A DNA stretch of 64,000 nt from Selenomonadales bacterium (GCA_029975165.1 JARKPR010000047.1:62001-126000), one strand, 5' to 3'. Numbered from the stretch's first letter, positions 33,523 through 44,079 are shown. Notes: generated by a model not told the origin, from the sequence alone. Numbers and translations are program-made.

Positions 33523-33528
33523 TATACT
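33523..33528 (+). promoter_or_regulatory. Extended -10 element of the AlkA-like gene
   Basis: TATACT preceded by CTGG (extended TGn type) lies about 48 bases before the ATG at 33576. A weak TTCCTG sits 18 bases upstream as a possible -35. The region is shared with the divergent yedF promoter. Confidence 0.35.
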
Positions 33529-33575
33529 TGTCTTATGACCGGCAAAAAAAATCGGCGAACGGAAAGGAACGGCCC

Positions 33576-34184
33576 ATGACCTACTTTCAATACGGCCCGC
33601 AAGAGATCGAACATCTTAAGAAAAAAGACAAGAAACTGGGGGCGGCGATCGACCGCATCGGCTTCATCGAGCGCAAAACCCAACCGGAAATATTCCTCGC
33701 CATGGTCGACAGCATCATCAGCCAGCAGATCTCCGGCAAGGCGGCCGACACCATCCTCGCCAGGCTTTGCGGCCTGCTCGGCGACGTCACCGCCGCCAAC
33801 ATCGCCGCCACCGGGCCGGAGCGCATCCAGCAATGCGGCATGTCGATGAAGAAGGCCGGCTATATCAAAAACCTCGCCGCCCTGGTCCATACCGGCGCGC
33901 TCGACCTGGACGGGCTGCGCGCCCTCCCCGACGACGAGGTGATCCGCAAGCTGGTGAAGATCGACGGCATCGGCGTCTGGACGGCCGAGATGCTGCTGCT
34001 CTTCTCCCTTGGCCGCCCCGACGTCGTCAGCTACGGCGACCTCGCCATCCGCCGCGGGATGATGAACCTGTACGGCCTGAAGGAGCTGCCGAAAGCCAAA
34101 TTCGACCGCTACCGCCGGCGCTACTCCCCCTACGGCTCGGTCGCCTCGCTCTACCTCTGGCGCCTGTCCGTGCCGGAAGCGTAG
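33576..34184 (+). CDS. DNA-3-methyladenine glycosylase II-like (AlkA/HhH-GPD)
   Basis: A 202-residue base-excision glycosylase. The ATG at 33576 lies behind GGAAAGGAACGGCCC; an earlier in-frame start at 33528 has no ribosome site. IISQQISGKAADTI (47-60), the helix-hairpin-helix LVKIDGIGVWTAEML (126-140) and the catalytic Asp D155 in VVSYGDLAIRRG are all present. It excises alkylated purines. At about 200 residues it lacks the N-terminal domain of E. coli AlkA, like many Firmicute enzymes. It faces away from yedF and converges with the NRAMP gene. Confidence 0.92.
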   Translation: MTYFQYGPQEIEHLKKKDKKLGAAIDRIGFIERKTQPEIFLAMVDSIISQQISGKAADTILARLCGLLGDVTAANIAATGPERIQQCGMSMKKAGYIKNLAALVHTGALDLDGLRALPDDEVIRKLVKIDGIGVWTAEMLLLFSLGRPDVVSYGDLAIRRGMMNLYGLKELPKAKFDRYRRRYSPYGSVASLYLWRLSVPEA

Positions 34185-34198
34185 CGCCCCCCGGCCTG

Positions 34199-35461
34199 TC
34201 AGGACGCCAGTTCAGCCAGAAGCAGGAGATTGAGTACCGTCACCGTCAAACCTATGAGGAGCAAGGCCGCCTTCTGCAGCCGGGAATTGGCGTATTTCCC
34301 CATCACTTTCGGCGAGGACGTGAGATATATCTGCAGGAATATCGTCCACGGCAGTTGGATGCTCAGGGCGACCTGCGAGTAAATCAGCCCCTGGAAGGTA
34401 TCGTCGATAAACAGCAGCACGGCCAGCCCCAACCCATACGTGAGCGCCACCCCCACCCACGAATGCTTGTCTTTGATGTCGTACGGCTCCTTGAATATGC
34501 CGGCGAAAATGCTGCCGCCGGCCATGCCGGCCGTCGTCGTCGAGGCGAGCCCCGCAAACAGCAGCGCCACGGCGAACATCAGCGCCGCGTCCTGCCCCAG
34601 CAGCGGCCGGAGCAGCTCCTCCGCCTGCTGGAGCTCGCTGACCTGCACCTGATTGGCGAAGAACACGGCCGCAGCGACGAGGATCATCGCGCTGTTGATC
34701 GCCCAGCCGATCCCCATCGACAGCAGGGTATCGAGAAACTCGTACCGCAGCTGCCGTTTGATCGTCCGGTCGTCTTCCAGGTTCCACTGGCGGCTCTGGA
34801 TGACCTCGGAGTGGAGGAACAGGTTGTGGGGCATGACCACCGCCCCCAACACCCCCATCACCACGGCGATCGAGCCCGGCGGGATGGCCGGCGTCACCCA
34901 GCCGGCGGCCGCCTGCGGCCAGTCGATGCTGACAAGGCTCAATTCATAGAGGAACGACAGACCGATCAGCGATACGAAGCCGATGATCATCTTTTCGAGC
35001 TTCTGATAGGAATTCGACCACAGCAGCCAGCCGCAAACGCCGGCCGTAATGGCGGCCGCCGCCTTCAGCGGGATATGGAACAGCATATTGAGCGCGATGG
35101 CCCCGCCCAGGATCTCCGCCATGGCGGTGGCGACCGCCGCAGCCACCGCCGACAGCAGAACCGTCCGCGACAGCCAGGGCCGCAGGTACACGCTGGCCGC
35201 CTCCGCCAGGCACAGGCCGGTGGCGATCCCCAGATGGGCCGCGTTATGCTGGAGGATTATCAGCATGACCGTCGCCAGGGTCACCATCCACAGCAACACG
35301 TAGCCGTAGCCCGCGCCGGCGGCCAGATTGGTCGCCCAGTTGCCGGGATCGATGAAGCCTACGGTGACGAGGATGCCGGGGCCGATGTAGCGCAGAATGC
35401 GCCGCGCCTGGGTATTTATTTCGTGCCGTTTTTGCAGGAACTCCCTGATTGCCGCTATCAC
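34199..35461 (-). CDS. NRAMP family divalent metal transporter
   Basis: A 420-residue protein with a GTG start at 35461 behind GGGGGAGAAGCGACA. About 11 membrane helices are predicted. The two metal-binding NRAMP motifs are intact: DPGNWAT in helix 1 and MPHNLFLHS in helix 6. The family imports Mn(II) or Fe(II) with protons. YIGPGILVTVGFIDPGNW at the N-terminus matches MntH-type proteins. The gene is convergent with the AlkA-like gene (14 bases between stops). No MntR or Fur box could be recognised upstream. Confidence 0.92.
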   Translation of the reverse strand: MIAAIREFLQKRHEINTQARRILRYIGPGILVTVGFIDPGNWATNLAAGAGYGYVLLWMVTLATVMLIILQHNAAHLGIATGLCLAEAASVYLRPWLSRTVLLSAVAAAVATAMAEILGGAIALNMLFHIPLKAAAAITAGVCGWLLWSNSYQKLEKMIIGFVSLIGLSFLYELSLVSIDWPQAAAGWVTPAIPPGSIAVVMGVLGAVVMPHNLFLHSEVIQSRQWNLEDDRTIKRQLRYEFLDTLLSMGIGWAINSAMILVAAAVFFANQVQVSELQQAEELLRPLLGQDAALMFAVALLFAGLASTTTAGMAGGSIFAGIFKEPYDIKDKHSWVGVALTYGLGLAVLLFIDDTFQGLIYSQVALSIQLPWTIFLQIYLTSSPKVMGKYANSRLQKAALLLIGLTVTVLNLLLLAELAS

Positions 35462-35574
35462 TGTCGCTTCTCCCCCGTGCAAATTATATCTTATAACTAT
35501 TCTTGCCAAAACATGCTTGTCCCTTTTGCCCGCCACCGCCGCGGGCGTGATTTTTTTACGGCCGGTAATGAAAA

Positions 35575-35597
35575 AGGAGGACACTTGTTGTGTCCCC
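35575..35597 (-). terminator. Terminator of the LarA-like gene
   Basis: Minus-strand stem GGGGGACAC/GTGTCCTCC (one mismatch) with an AACAA loop, followed by TTTTTCATT. It begins 20 bases past the stop of the gene at 35617. Confidence 0.75.
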
Positions 35598-35616
35598 CCA
35601 TCGTGCCTCGGCAACA

Positions 35617-36930
35617 TTATCCGATCTGCGGCTTGCCCGCCAGCAGCGGCAGAGTATTCGCTCCCTGGGGCATGACGATGAACCGCGGCTTGCTCAGCCC
35701 GCACTTCTCCTGCGCGATGGCCAGCGCCTCGTCCAGCGTAGCGGCCGGTATCATGCCCGTCTTCTTCACCAGCGCGAAGTTCTCCGGCCGCGTCACCATG
35801 ACGAACGTCGCGACGTCGCTGCACTCCATCTCCTTCAAGGCCACCATCCCCGGCAGCGAAAAATCGGCCCGCAGCGCTTTTTCCACCGCCAGCTTGTCGC
35901 CGAGCTCGAACCAGTCCGCGAAGCCCTGCGGCTCGTGAATATCCGGGCACTCGCTGAGCACAATCACCACGCCGCCCTTTTTCACGGCGTAGCAGGCGTT
36001 GTCCATCGTTTTCCCCGTCTGGTACAGGTTGATGTCCTTCGGATAGCCCCCCGCCGTCGTGACCACGATATCCGCCTTGGCGGGTATGGCCACGCCGTAT
36101 AGCTCGGCCGCCAGCTCCGTGCCCGCGAGCCAGGCCGAAACCCAGTTGCCTGCGAACACGCCGGCCACCCCGCCGCAGGCCGTGGGCACGATATTGAGAA
36201 TGAAATCCGGCTTGACGAACGCGGCGATCTCCATCATGTCCTCATGGGCCGCGTTGCCCTTGAGCTTCCCCGACATGCAGTTCGGGTCCGAGCCGTCGCC
36301 GAGGTTCGGGCCCAGCAGCAGCAGGTGATTCCGCTGGATCGTCCCCACCGCGCTGCACCCCGGCAGGATGCTCTTCCGGCCGCCGCCGAACCCGGCGTTG
36401 TAGTGATATATTATCCCGCCGGTGAGGATAACCCGGTCGGCCTCGGCCACCAGCCTGTTAATCCGCACCGCGGTGCCGCGGCTCGTTTTCCCGCGGTAGA
36501 CCATGTTGGCGTCGTCCCAGGCGTCATGGTTCAGCACCCGCACCCGCCGGCAGACGCCTGCGCCGCACAGGTCGCCGATTTCGCCCTCGCTGTTCTGGCG
36601 GTGGGCGCCGACGACGATCAAGATGGTGATATCCCCGTCGGCAACGCCGGCCGCGTTCAGCTCATCCAGCATAACCGGCAGAATCAGGTCCATCCGTTGC
36701 CAGCTCCGGGTGATGTCGCTCACCGTGATGACGACCTTTTCCCCGGGGCGGGCAAGCTCCCGGAGCGGCGGCGCGTCGATGGGGCGGGCCAGCGCCTCGC
36801 GGACGGCCTTTTGCAGGTCCGGGAGCGGGGGCACCTCCTTGCCGACGATCTCGCAGACCAGCTGCTCTTCGGGAATACGCAGCGGCAATGCCGTTTTTCC
36901 GTATTTCAGACTAAATTGATGGTCGCCCAT
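35617..36930 (-). CDS. LarA-like nickel-pincer enzyme (lactate racemase family)
   Basis: A 437-residue protein of the LarA/DUF2088 family. The residues that hold the nickel-pincer cofactor in Lactobacillus LarA (H108, H174, K184, H200) all appear here with a constant offset of two: H110 (VVGAHRQ), H176 (GIIYHYNAG), K186 (GGGRKSILPG) and H202 (QRNHLLLL). The lysine forms the thioamide link to the cofactor. LarA interconverts D- and L-lactate; paralogues act on other 2-hydroxyacids. No larB, larC or larE maturation genes lie in this window. A PanB-like gene is 28 bases upstream on the same strand, so the two are cotranscribed. Confidence 0.88.
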   Translation of the reverse strand: MGDHQFSLKYGKTALPLRIPEEQLVCEIVGKEVPPLPDLQKAVREALARPIDAPPLRELARPGEKVVITVSDITRSWQRMDLILPVMLDELNAAGVADGDITILIVVGAHRQNSEGEIGDLCGAGVCRRVRVLNHDAWDDANMVYRGKTSRGTAVRINRLVAEADRVILTGGIIYHYNAGFGGGRKSILPGCSAVGTIQRNHLLLLGPNLGDGSDPNCMSGKLKGNAAHEDMMEIAAFVKPDFILNIVPTACGGVAGVFAGNWVSAWLAGTELAAELYGVAIPAKADIVVTTAGGYPKDINLYQTGKTMDNACYAVKKGGVVIVLSECPDIHEPQGFADWFELGDKLAVEKALRADFSLPGMVALKEMECSDVATFVMVTRPENFALVKKTGMIPAATLDEALAIAQEKCGLSKPRFIVMPQGANTLPLLAGKPQIG

Positions 36931-36958
36931 AAATCTTCACCGTCCTAGGTATATTGCG

Positions 36959-37801
36959 CTATCCTTCCCCGTAAAGCCCTTTTAGGTCCTCTTCGTTCAT
37001 CGTGAAGCAGTGCTTGGCCTCCGGGTAGATCCCTGCGTCGATTTCCCGGCCCCAATTGTTGAAGGCTTCCAGCATCTGCCCGCCCAGCTGGCCGTACTGC
37101 TTCACAAACTTGGGGACGAACTTGTCGAAGATGCCCAGTACGTCGTATGCGTTGAGGTTTTGCGCCGTGGCATGCGGGCCGGCGCCGCAGCTGATCGTGC
37201 AGATCGACAGCCGCTCGTCGATAAGCTTGGCCAGCGCCGCCGGGATGCACTCCAGGACGATGGCGAACGCCCCTGCCTTTTCCATGGCGAGAGCCTGCTG
37301 CAGCAGGCTTTCGGCCGCCGCGGCCGATTTTCCCTGCACCTTGAAGCCGCCGAACATCGCCGCCGTCTGGGGCGTGAGGCCGATATGGGCGATGACGGGG
37401 ACACCGGCGCCCACCACGGCCGCCACCTTGTCGACCACCCTCATGTCGCCCTCCATCTTGACGCAGTCGGCGCCGGCCTTCAGCAGCCGGCCGGCGTTGC
37501 GGATAGCCTCCTTCCGGCCCACCTGGTACGACATGAACGGCATGTCGCCGACGACGAAGGTATTGGGCGCCCCACGCCGGACGGCCTTCACATGATAGAG
37601 CATATCCTCCATCTCTACCGGAATGGTGCCGTCGTGGCCCTGGATGACCATGCCGAGGGAATCGCCCACCAGAATGAGTTCCAGAGCGGAGCTGTCGACA
37701 ATCCGGGCGAAGGGATAGTCGTAGACGGTTATCATTTTAAACTTTCTACCCGTCTTTTTCATTTCCTGCAGCTCGGGGATGGTCACTTTCTTTTTGCTCA
37801 T
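36959..37801 (-). CDS. PanB-like ketopantoate hydroxymethyltransferase family protein (divergent)
   Basis: A 280-residue TIM-barrel protein of the PanB family. It has VGDSLGMVIQGHD, GDMPFMSYQ, AHIGLTPQ and the catalytic-Glu segment VLECIP. Two usually constant PanB blocks are altered: the substrate segment KLEGG reads KMEGD, and IPTIGIGAG is replaced by CTISCGAG. So it may not make ketopantoate but catalyse a related aldol or retro-aldol reaction on a keto acid. It starts with ATG behind GAGGAGGGCTT and is followed closely by the LarA-like gene, with no panC or panD nearby, which supports a non-pantothenate role. True PanB remains possible. Confidence 0.8.
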   Translation of the reverse strand: MSKKKVTIPELQEMKKTGRKFKMITVYDYPFARIVDSSALELILVGDSLGMVIQGHDGTIPVEMEDMLYHVKAVRRGAPNTFVVGDMPFMSYQVGRKEAIRNAGRLLKAGADCVKMEGDMRVVDKVAAVVGAGVPVIAHIGLTPQTAAMFGGFKVQGKSAAAAESLLQQALAMEKAGAFAIVLECIPAALAKLIDERLSICTISCGAGPHATAQNLNAYDVLGIFDKFVPKFVKQYGQLGGQMLEAFNNWGREIDAGIYPEAKHCFTMNEEDLKGLYGEG

Positions 37802-37902
37802 AAGCCCTCCTCTTTCGCTTGCGCATTTCTACCCTATTTTATGCCCGCCATCGGCAAATTCGGCAGCGACATCACGCCTGCTTCATTTGCCCTTCGATGA
37901 TA

Positions 37903-37950
37903 GCAATAAGCCGCTTCCGATCTAGTATTGCCATCGGAAACGGCTATTGC
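37903..37950 (-). terminator. Stem-loop after the dctP-like gene
   Basis: GCAATA-AGCCGCTTCCGAT and ATCGGAAACGGC-TATTGC pair along about 17 bases with one bulge and one wobble; the loop is about 11 bases. It begins 9 bases past the dctP stop on the minus strand. The following minus-strand bases are only moderately T-rich. In TRAP operons a stem-loop often follows dctP and precedes dctQM; here panB follows instead. Confidence 0.6.
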
Positions 37951-37958
37951 CGGGGGGA

Positions 37959-38933
37959 CTATTTGGTGTTTATGATGGCGTCGATCTTATCCTTGCCGAA
38001 CTCTTTGGCGAATTCGTCGAAAGCCGGCTGCATGGCCTTCTGCCAGGCCGCCTTGTCGACGTCGCGGGTGACCGTGAAGCCCTTGGCTTCCATCTCCTTG
38101 ATCTTGGCCTCTTCGGCGTCGCGGTTGATCTTGCGCTGGAACTGGGCCACTTCGAGGGCGGTCTTGCGGAAGATTTCCTGGTCTTCCTTGGGCATCTGGT
38201 CCCATCTCTTCTTGCTGACGATGATCGGCGCCGGCGAATAGACGTGGCCGGTCAGCGCCAGGTACTTCTGGACTTCGTAGAGCTTCGAGGAGTGGATGAC
38301 CGCGATCGGGTTCTCCTGGCCGTCGATTACCTTCTGCTGCAGAGCGGCGTACACTTCGCCCCAGGCCATCGGCGTCGGGTTCAGGCCGGCGGTTTTGAAG
38401 GCCAGCAGATGGACCTTGTTCTCCATAACGCGGATCTTCAAGCCCTTGGCGTCCTCAGGCGTTTTGGTCGCGCTGCGGGAGTTGGTCAGGTGGCGGAAGC
38501 CGTTTTCCCAGAAAGCCAGGCCGACCAGTCCCTTTGCCTCCATGCCTTTCAACAGCTTCGCGCCTGCGGGGCCATCGAGCACCTTGTCCACTTGGGCGTC
38601 GTTGATGAAGATGTACGGTGTTTCCAGCACGTAGTAAATCGGGTTCTGCTGTCCAAGTGGCCCGGTCGTCGTCATCAGCATATCGGTCATTCCGGTCTGC
38701 AGTTGGCCGATGATCTCGCCTTCCGAACCGAGAGCCCCGCCCGGGAATACCTGGACGTCGAGACGGCTGTTGGCCCCCTCCAGCCGTTTCTTGAGTTCCA
38801 GCGCTCCTTCATGGATCGGTCCGCCGGCTGTTCCGTAACCAACCTTGATGACGATCTTGTCGGCCGTTTGCGCCAATGCCGATGTGGTTCCAACCAGCAC
38901 CAATGATGCAGCTAATACCAACTTCTTGAACAT
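37959..38933 (-). CDS. TRAP transporter solute-binding protein, DctP family (orphan)
   Basis: A 324-residue periplasmic receptor. The ATG at 38933 lies behind CAGGAGGTAGTC. The signal peptide ends at an AxA site (TSALA-QT), so the protein is soluble, not a lipoprotein. VGYGTAGGPIHEGALELKKRLE, VFPGGALGSEGEIIGQLQTG and LKIRVMENKVHL match DctP proteins, whose conserved Arg pairs with the ligand carboxylate. The membrane partners dctQ and dctM are absent on both sides, which is unusual. The gene lies exactly where the window changes character, and its glycine codons change from mixed GGA/GGG/GGC in codons 1-135 to only GGC afterwards. The substrate is probably a carboxylate. Confidence 0.88.
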   Translation of the reverse strand: MFKKLVLAASLVLVGTTSALAQTADKIVIKVGYGTAGGPIHEGALELKKRLEGANSRLDVQVFPGGALGSEGEIIGQLQTGMTDMLMTTTGPLGQQNPIYYVLETPYIFINDAQVDKVLDGPAGAKLLKGMEAKGLVGLAFWENGFRHLTNSRSATKTPEDAKGLKIRVMENKVHLLAFKTAGLNPTPMAWGEVYAALQQKVIDGQENPIAVIHSSKLYEVQKYLALTGHVYSPAPIIVSKKRWDQMPKEDQEIFRKTALEVAQFQRKINRDAEEAKIKEMEAKGFTVTRDVDKAAWQKAMQPAFDEFAKEFGKDKIDAIINTK

Positions 38934-39010
38934 GACTACCTCCTGAGTTGTATCTGAGGAACATCGAATCACCCGTTCATCCGGGAATGGATAACTGCCT
39001 GCCTTGAGTG

Positions 39011-39076
39011 GTGTCGTAAAACTACATGTATTTCGGTGTATGCGTGTAATACTACTACAGAAATTGTGTGTGTCAA
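39011..39076 (-). promoter_or_regulatory. Promoter of the dctP-like gene with a 30-bp-spaced direct repeat
   Basis: On the minus strand TTGACA (39071-39076) and TAGTAT (39049-39054) are spaced by 16 bases, a good sigma-70 promoter. Plus-strand GTAAAACTAC (39016-39025) and GTAATACTAC (39046-39055) form a direct repeat exactly 30 bp apart; one copy covers the -10 and the other lies just downstream of the start site. Tandem binding by a repressor is likely. Confidence 0.55.
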
Positions 39077-39210
39077 CTACTTCTGGTACGAGTTTTCTGC
39101 GTCGGGTGATTCGGGTATGTATCGGCGAGCGTTGTCGGAAGGCAATCGCTGGATCAACGGTCAGCGCATCGAAGCGTCGGGGGGCATGTTCTTCTGGAAC
39201 AGCGCTTTCA
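39077..39210. other. Unexplained junction-side intergenic stretch
   Basis: No gene with a ribosome site is visible between the dctP promoter and the argG terminator. On the minus strand a frame ends ...LFQKNMPPDASMR before a TGA near 39165, but its upstream part runs into the argG terminator, so at most it is a gene remnant. Confidence 0.3.
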
Positions 39211-39215
39211 GGCGT

Positions 39216-39242
39216 AAAAAAAGCCCGCCGGGCGGCGGGCTT
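39216..39242 (-). terminator. Terminator of argG
   Basis: GCCCGCC (39223-39229) pairs with GGCGGGC (39234-39240), followed on the minus strand by TTTTTTTAC. It is the expected rho-independent end 20 bases after argG. Confidence 0.9.
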
Positions 39243-39262
39243 TGCGCCACATAGGAATACTC

Positions 39263-41888
<2,626 letters not shown>

Positions 41889-41984
41889 GGGCGTCTCGGC
41901 CGGGGGAGGGGCCAGGCGTGGAGCGATTCCGGGCAGCACGTCGAAAGGATTGTGGTTGGGGGCGCAGTCGGCAACTTTTCCGGG

Positions 41985-42170
41985 TCAACGACCCGTCCGC
42001 ATCGAGCGGCGAAGTCCGGGGGCGGCTTTTCGGCGCCAGCAGGCCGGAGTCTGGAATGCGGCAGCGTCGAACAACGGCCTGCGAAAAAGGGATTCAGCCA
42101 GGCGCTGACGATCGTACGTCTCCGAAGCTACGCCGACCAACTTGTCAAACCATTCCTGAAACTGATTCAT
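41985..42170 (-). CDS. Small SOS-controlled protein of unknown function, upstream of dinB
   Basis: A 61-residue protein starting at the ATG at 42170, preceded by AGAGGAGAAGACTC, a strong ribosome site. The first 40 residues (MNQFQEWFDKLVGVASE then TYDRQRLAESLFRRPLFDA) look like two amphipathic helices; the tail is basic (CWRRKAAPGLRRSMRTGR). I do not recognise the family. It is the first gene behind a consensus LexA box and sigma-70 promoter and lies about 100 bases before dinB on the same strand, so it is part of the SOS response. A role as a polymerase IV accessory factor or damage-induced regulator is only inference. Confidence 0.72.
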   Translation of the reverse strand: MNQFQEWFDKLVGVASETYDRQRLAESLFRRPLFDAAAFQTPACWRRKAAPGLRRSMRTGR

Positions 42171-42220
42171 GAGTCTTCTCCTCTGTCGCATCTCGCCGAC
42201 AGGTGGCGAGGTCGACGAGG

Positions 42221-42258
42221 AGAATAACCGACTACAAGGTAACTGTAAATATATACAG
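42221..42258 (-). promoter_or_regulatory. LexA box overlapping a sigma-70 promoter
   Basis: CTGTAAATATATACAG (42243-42258) fits the E. coli-type LexA consensus CTGT-N8-ACAG with an AT-only centre. On the minus strand the -35 TTTACA (42244-42249) lies inside the box, 17 bases from the -10 TATTCT (42221-42226). LexA binding would therefore block RNA polymerase. It controls the 61-residue gene and dinB. On the other side lies the end of the MFS transporter gene. Confidence 0.9.
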
Positions 42259-42278
42259 TATGTCTGCGTGAGAGGGGA

Positions 42279-43637
42279 CTACCTTTTCTCGAAACGTTCG
42301 TTGCTGAGCAGGAAAGTGGCGAGGAAGCCAATCGAAACGAAGGCCGTACCGGCAAGGAAGCTATAGTAGCTGGCGTCTTTCGGCCACTTGTCGGTGATGA
42401 AGCCGAGCATCTGCGGCCCGACGATTCCCCCGGCCGACCAGGCGGTAAGGATCATGCCGTAGACGACCGGCATCAACTTGGCGCCGAACACGTCGAGGAT
42501 ATAACTCGGCATGGTGCCAAAGCCGCCGCCATAGCACAGCAGGATGTAGCAGAACAACGCGGCGAAAAGTAGCGGACTGGCGGTGTGCGCGAGTACGGCA
42601 AAGACGAGAATCTGGCTGCCGAGCATGATCGAGAACGTTCTGGTGCGCCCGATCTTGTCCGATATCCACCCCCAGAAGAAGCGTCCGATTCCGTTGAACA
42701 GCGAGGTCACGGCGATCAGCGTTGCGCCGTAGGCGGCGAGGGTCTTGATATCGAGGGAACTGTCGAGCTTGCGCCACAGATCCTGAAATAGCGGCGATTG
42801 GAAACCGATGATGGCGATCCCGGCCGTAATATTGCAGAAGAACACCAGCCACATCAGAAGAAAACGGCCGGACAGGATGCAGTCCGCGGCGCGCAGTCGC
42901 GTGATGGCAAGAGCTTTGGGGTCCGCATGCGAAGACGCGGGCTTCCATCCGGCGGGAACGTAGCCCTCGGGTGGGTTGCGCAGGAACCAGCCCAACGGCA
43001 CCGTAAGGATCAGGAAGATGACGCCGAGCGCGGCGAACAGCTTGGTCAGGATCGCCTGGAGCGCTTCGGGATTCTGGAGTGCTGCTTTTCCATCCGCTGT
43101 GACGTAGATGAGTTCGACTCCGGACTTGAAGTAGTCGTAGAGCAGGGGCGCGAAAAGCTTGGACATCGCCAGAGCGCCAAGGCCAAAGCCCATGATCACC
43201 AGGCCGGTGGACAAGCCTTTCTTGTCCGGAAACCATTTGGCAACAGTGGCCACGGGGGTGACGTAACAGAGACCCAGCCCGCAGCCGCCGATCACGCCGT
43301 AGCCGATGAACAGCATGGCAGGCGATTTCATCGACAGAGCCAGCGCGCCGAGCAGGTAGCCCAGTCCAAACAGCACGCCACCGGACATGGACAGTTTGGT
43401 CGGTCCGACGCTGGCCAGTTTGGTGCCACCCCAGGCGGCAGCGATGCCGAGAAAGCAGATCGCCAGAGAGAAGGCCCAGGCAGTCATGCTGTTGGACCAG
43501 CCGAACGCGTCGCCCAGCGGCTTCTGAAAATAGGACCACGCGTAGGCGGTGCCCAGGCAAATCTGCAGGGCGATACCCAGCAGGCAAATGATCCAGCGGT
43601 TGGGAATGTTCTTCGGGGAGCTATTGGCGTAAGTCAT
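42279..43637 (-). CDS. OFA family major facilitator (oxalate/formate antiporter-like)
   Basis: A 452-residue protein with 12 predicted helices. The start is placed at ATG 43637 (M-T-Y-A-N-S-S-P-K) because it begins just before the first helix region; longer frames upstream carry no helix. FQKPLGDAFGWSNSMTAWAFSLA, GGCGLGLCYVTPVATVAKWFPDKKG and RFFWGWISDKIGRTRTF are typical of the OFA family (OxlT relatives), which exchange mono- and dicarboxylates. A MarR gene and a 46-residue membrane protein precede it on the same strand, but about 265 bases with no visible gene separate it from the latter, so it may have its own promoter. Confidence 0.85.
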   Translation of the reverse strand: MTYANSSPKNIPNRWIICLLGIALQICLGTAYAWSYFQKPLGDAFGWSNSMTAWAFSLAICFLGIAAAWGGTKLASVGPTKLSMSGGVLFGLGYLLGALALSMKSPAMLFIGYGVIGGCGLGLCYVTPVATVAKWFPDKKGLSTGLVIMGFGLGALAMSKLFAPLLYDYFKSGVELIYVTADGKAALQNPEALQAILTKLFAALGVIFLILTVPLGWFLRNPPEGYVPAGWKPASSHADPKALAITRLRAADCILSGRFLLMWLVFFCNITAGIAIIGFQSPLFQDLWRKLDSSLDIKTLAAYGATLIAVTSLFNGIGRFFWGWISDKIGRTRTFSIMLGSQILVFAVLAHTASPLLFAALFCYILLCYGGGFGTMPSYILDVFGAKLMPVVYGMILTAWSAGGIVGPQMLGFITDKWPKDASYYSFLAGTAFVSIGFLATFLLSNERFEKR

Positions 43638-43902
43638 TGAGTACTTTGTGGCCTGGCTTTCCAGCGAGGCCGCAGCATGGAGTGGATTGAACGGAGGTGT
43701 TAGCAGAAACGGGAGCATGCGGTCAGCGGCGTATTGACGTATCAATGCGCGCCGATCGGGTGCCCCCGTCAGGGGCGCCATTCTACCTTGATCCTGTAGT
43801 CGATGGCTTGCGGTGCCACGTCCATCGCCGGGGTTCCGAGAGGGCGTTTGAGTTCCGGATTAACAAGGTCATTGGCGACCCCGGAGTGTATGGGGCGGAT
43901 TT
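43638..43902. other. Gap without a recognised gene upstream of the OFA transporter
   Basis: About 265 bases between the small membrane protein gene and the transporter start. Open frames here lack ribosome sites and helix-like composition. It probably holds the transporter's leader or promoter. No strong hairpin was found. Confidence 0.3.
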
Positions 43903-44043
43903 TTACTTCTTTTCTGTTTGCTTTCGGTTTACATCGACGTGACGTTCTTTCCGAATCCGTATTCCGGCTGCGATCCACAGAAGGGCGAAGATCATTACCA
44001 GGATTACGGCTACCCACGGAGCTGCAAGGATGCTCTGAATCAT
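43903..44043 (-). CDS. 46-residue single-span membrane protein next to the OFA transporter
   Basis: The ATG at 44043 opens a 46-codon frame: a membrane helix (residues about 8-28, APWVAVILVMIFALLWIAAG) followed by a basic, lysine-rich tail (RIRKERHVDVNRKQTEKK). The upstream GGATAACAAT is a weak ribosome site. It starts 36 bases after the stop of the MarR gene on the same strand. OFA-type transporters are sometimes accompanied by tiny membrane proteins annotated as MFS transporter small subunits. This protein could be such a partner, although the transporter gene is not immediately adjacent. Confidence 0.6.
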   Translation of the reverse strand: MIQSILAAPWVAVILVMIFALLWIAAGIRIRKERHVDVNRKQTEKK

Positions 44044-44079
44044 ATTGTTATCCGATCGATCGGCCGGCTGTGCAACGAG

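Noticed and set aside
39036-39254. 72-codon plus-strand frame before argG
   Set aside because: It runs through the argG terminator hairpin and has no ribosome site.
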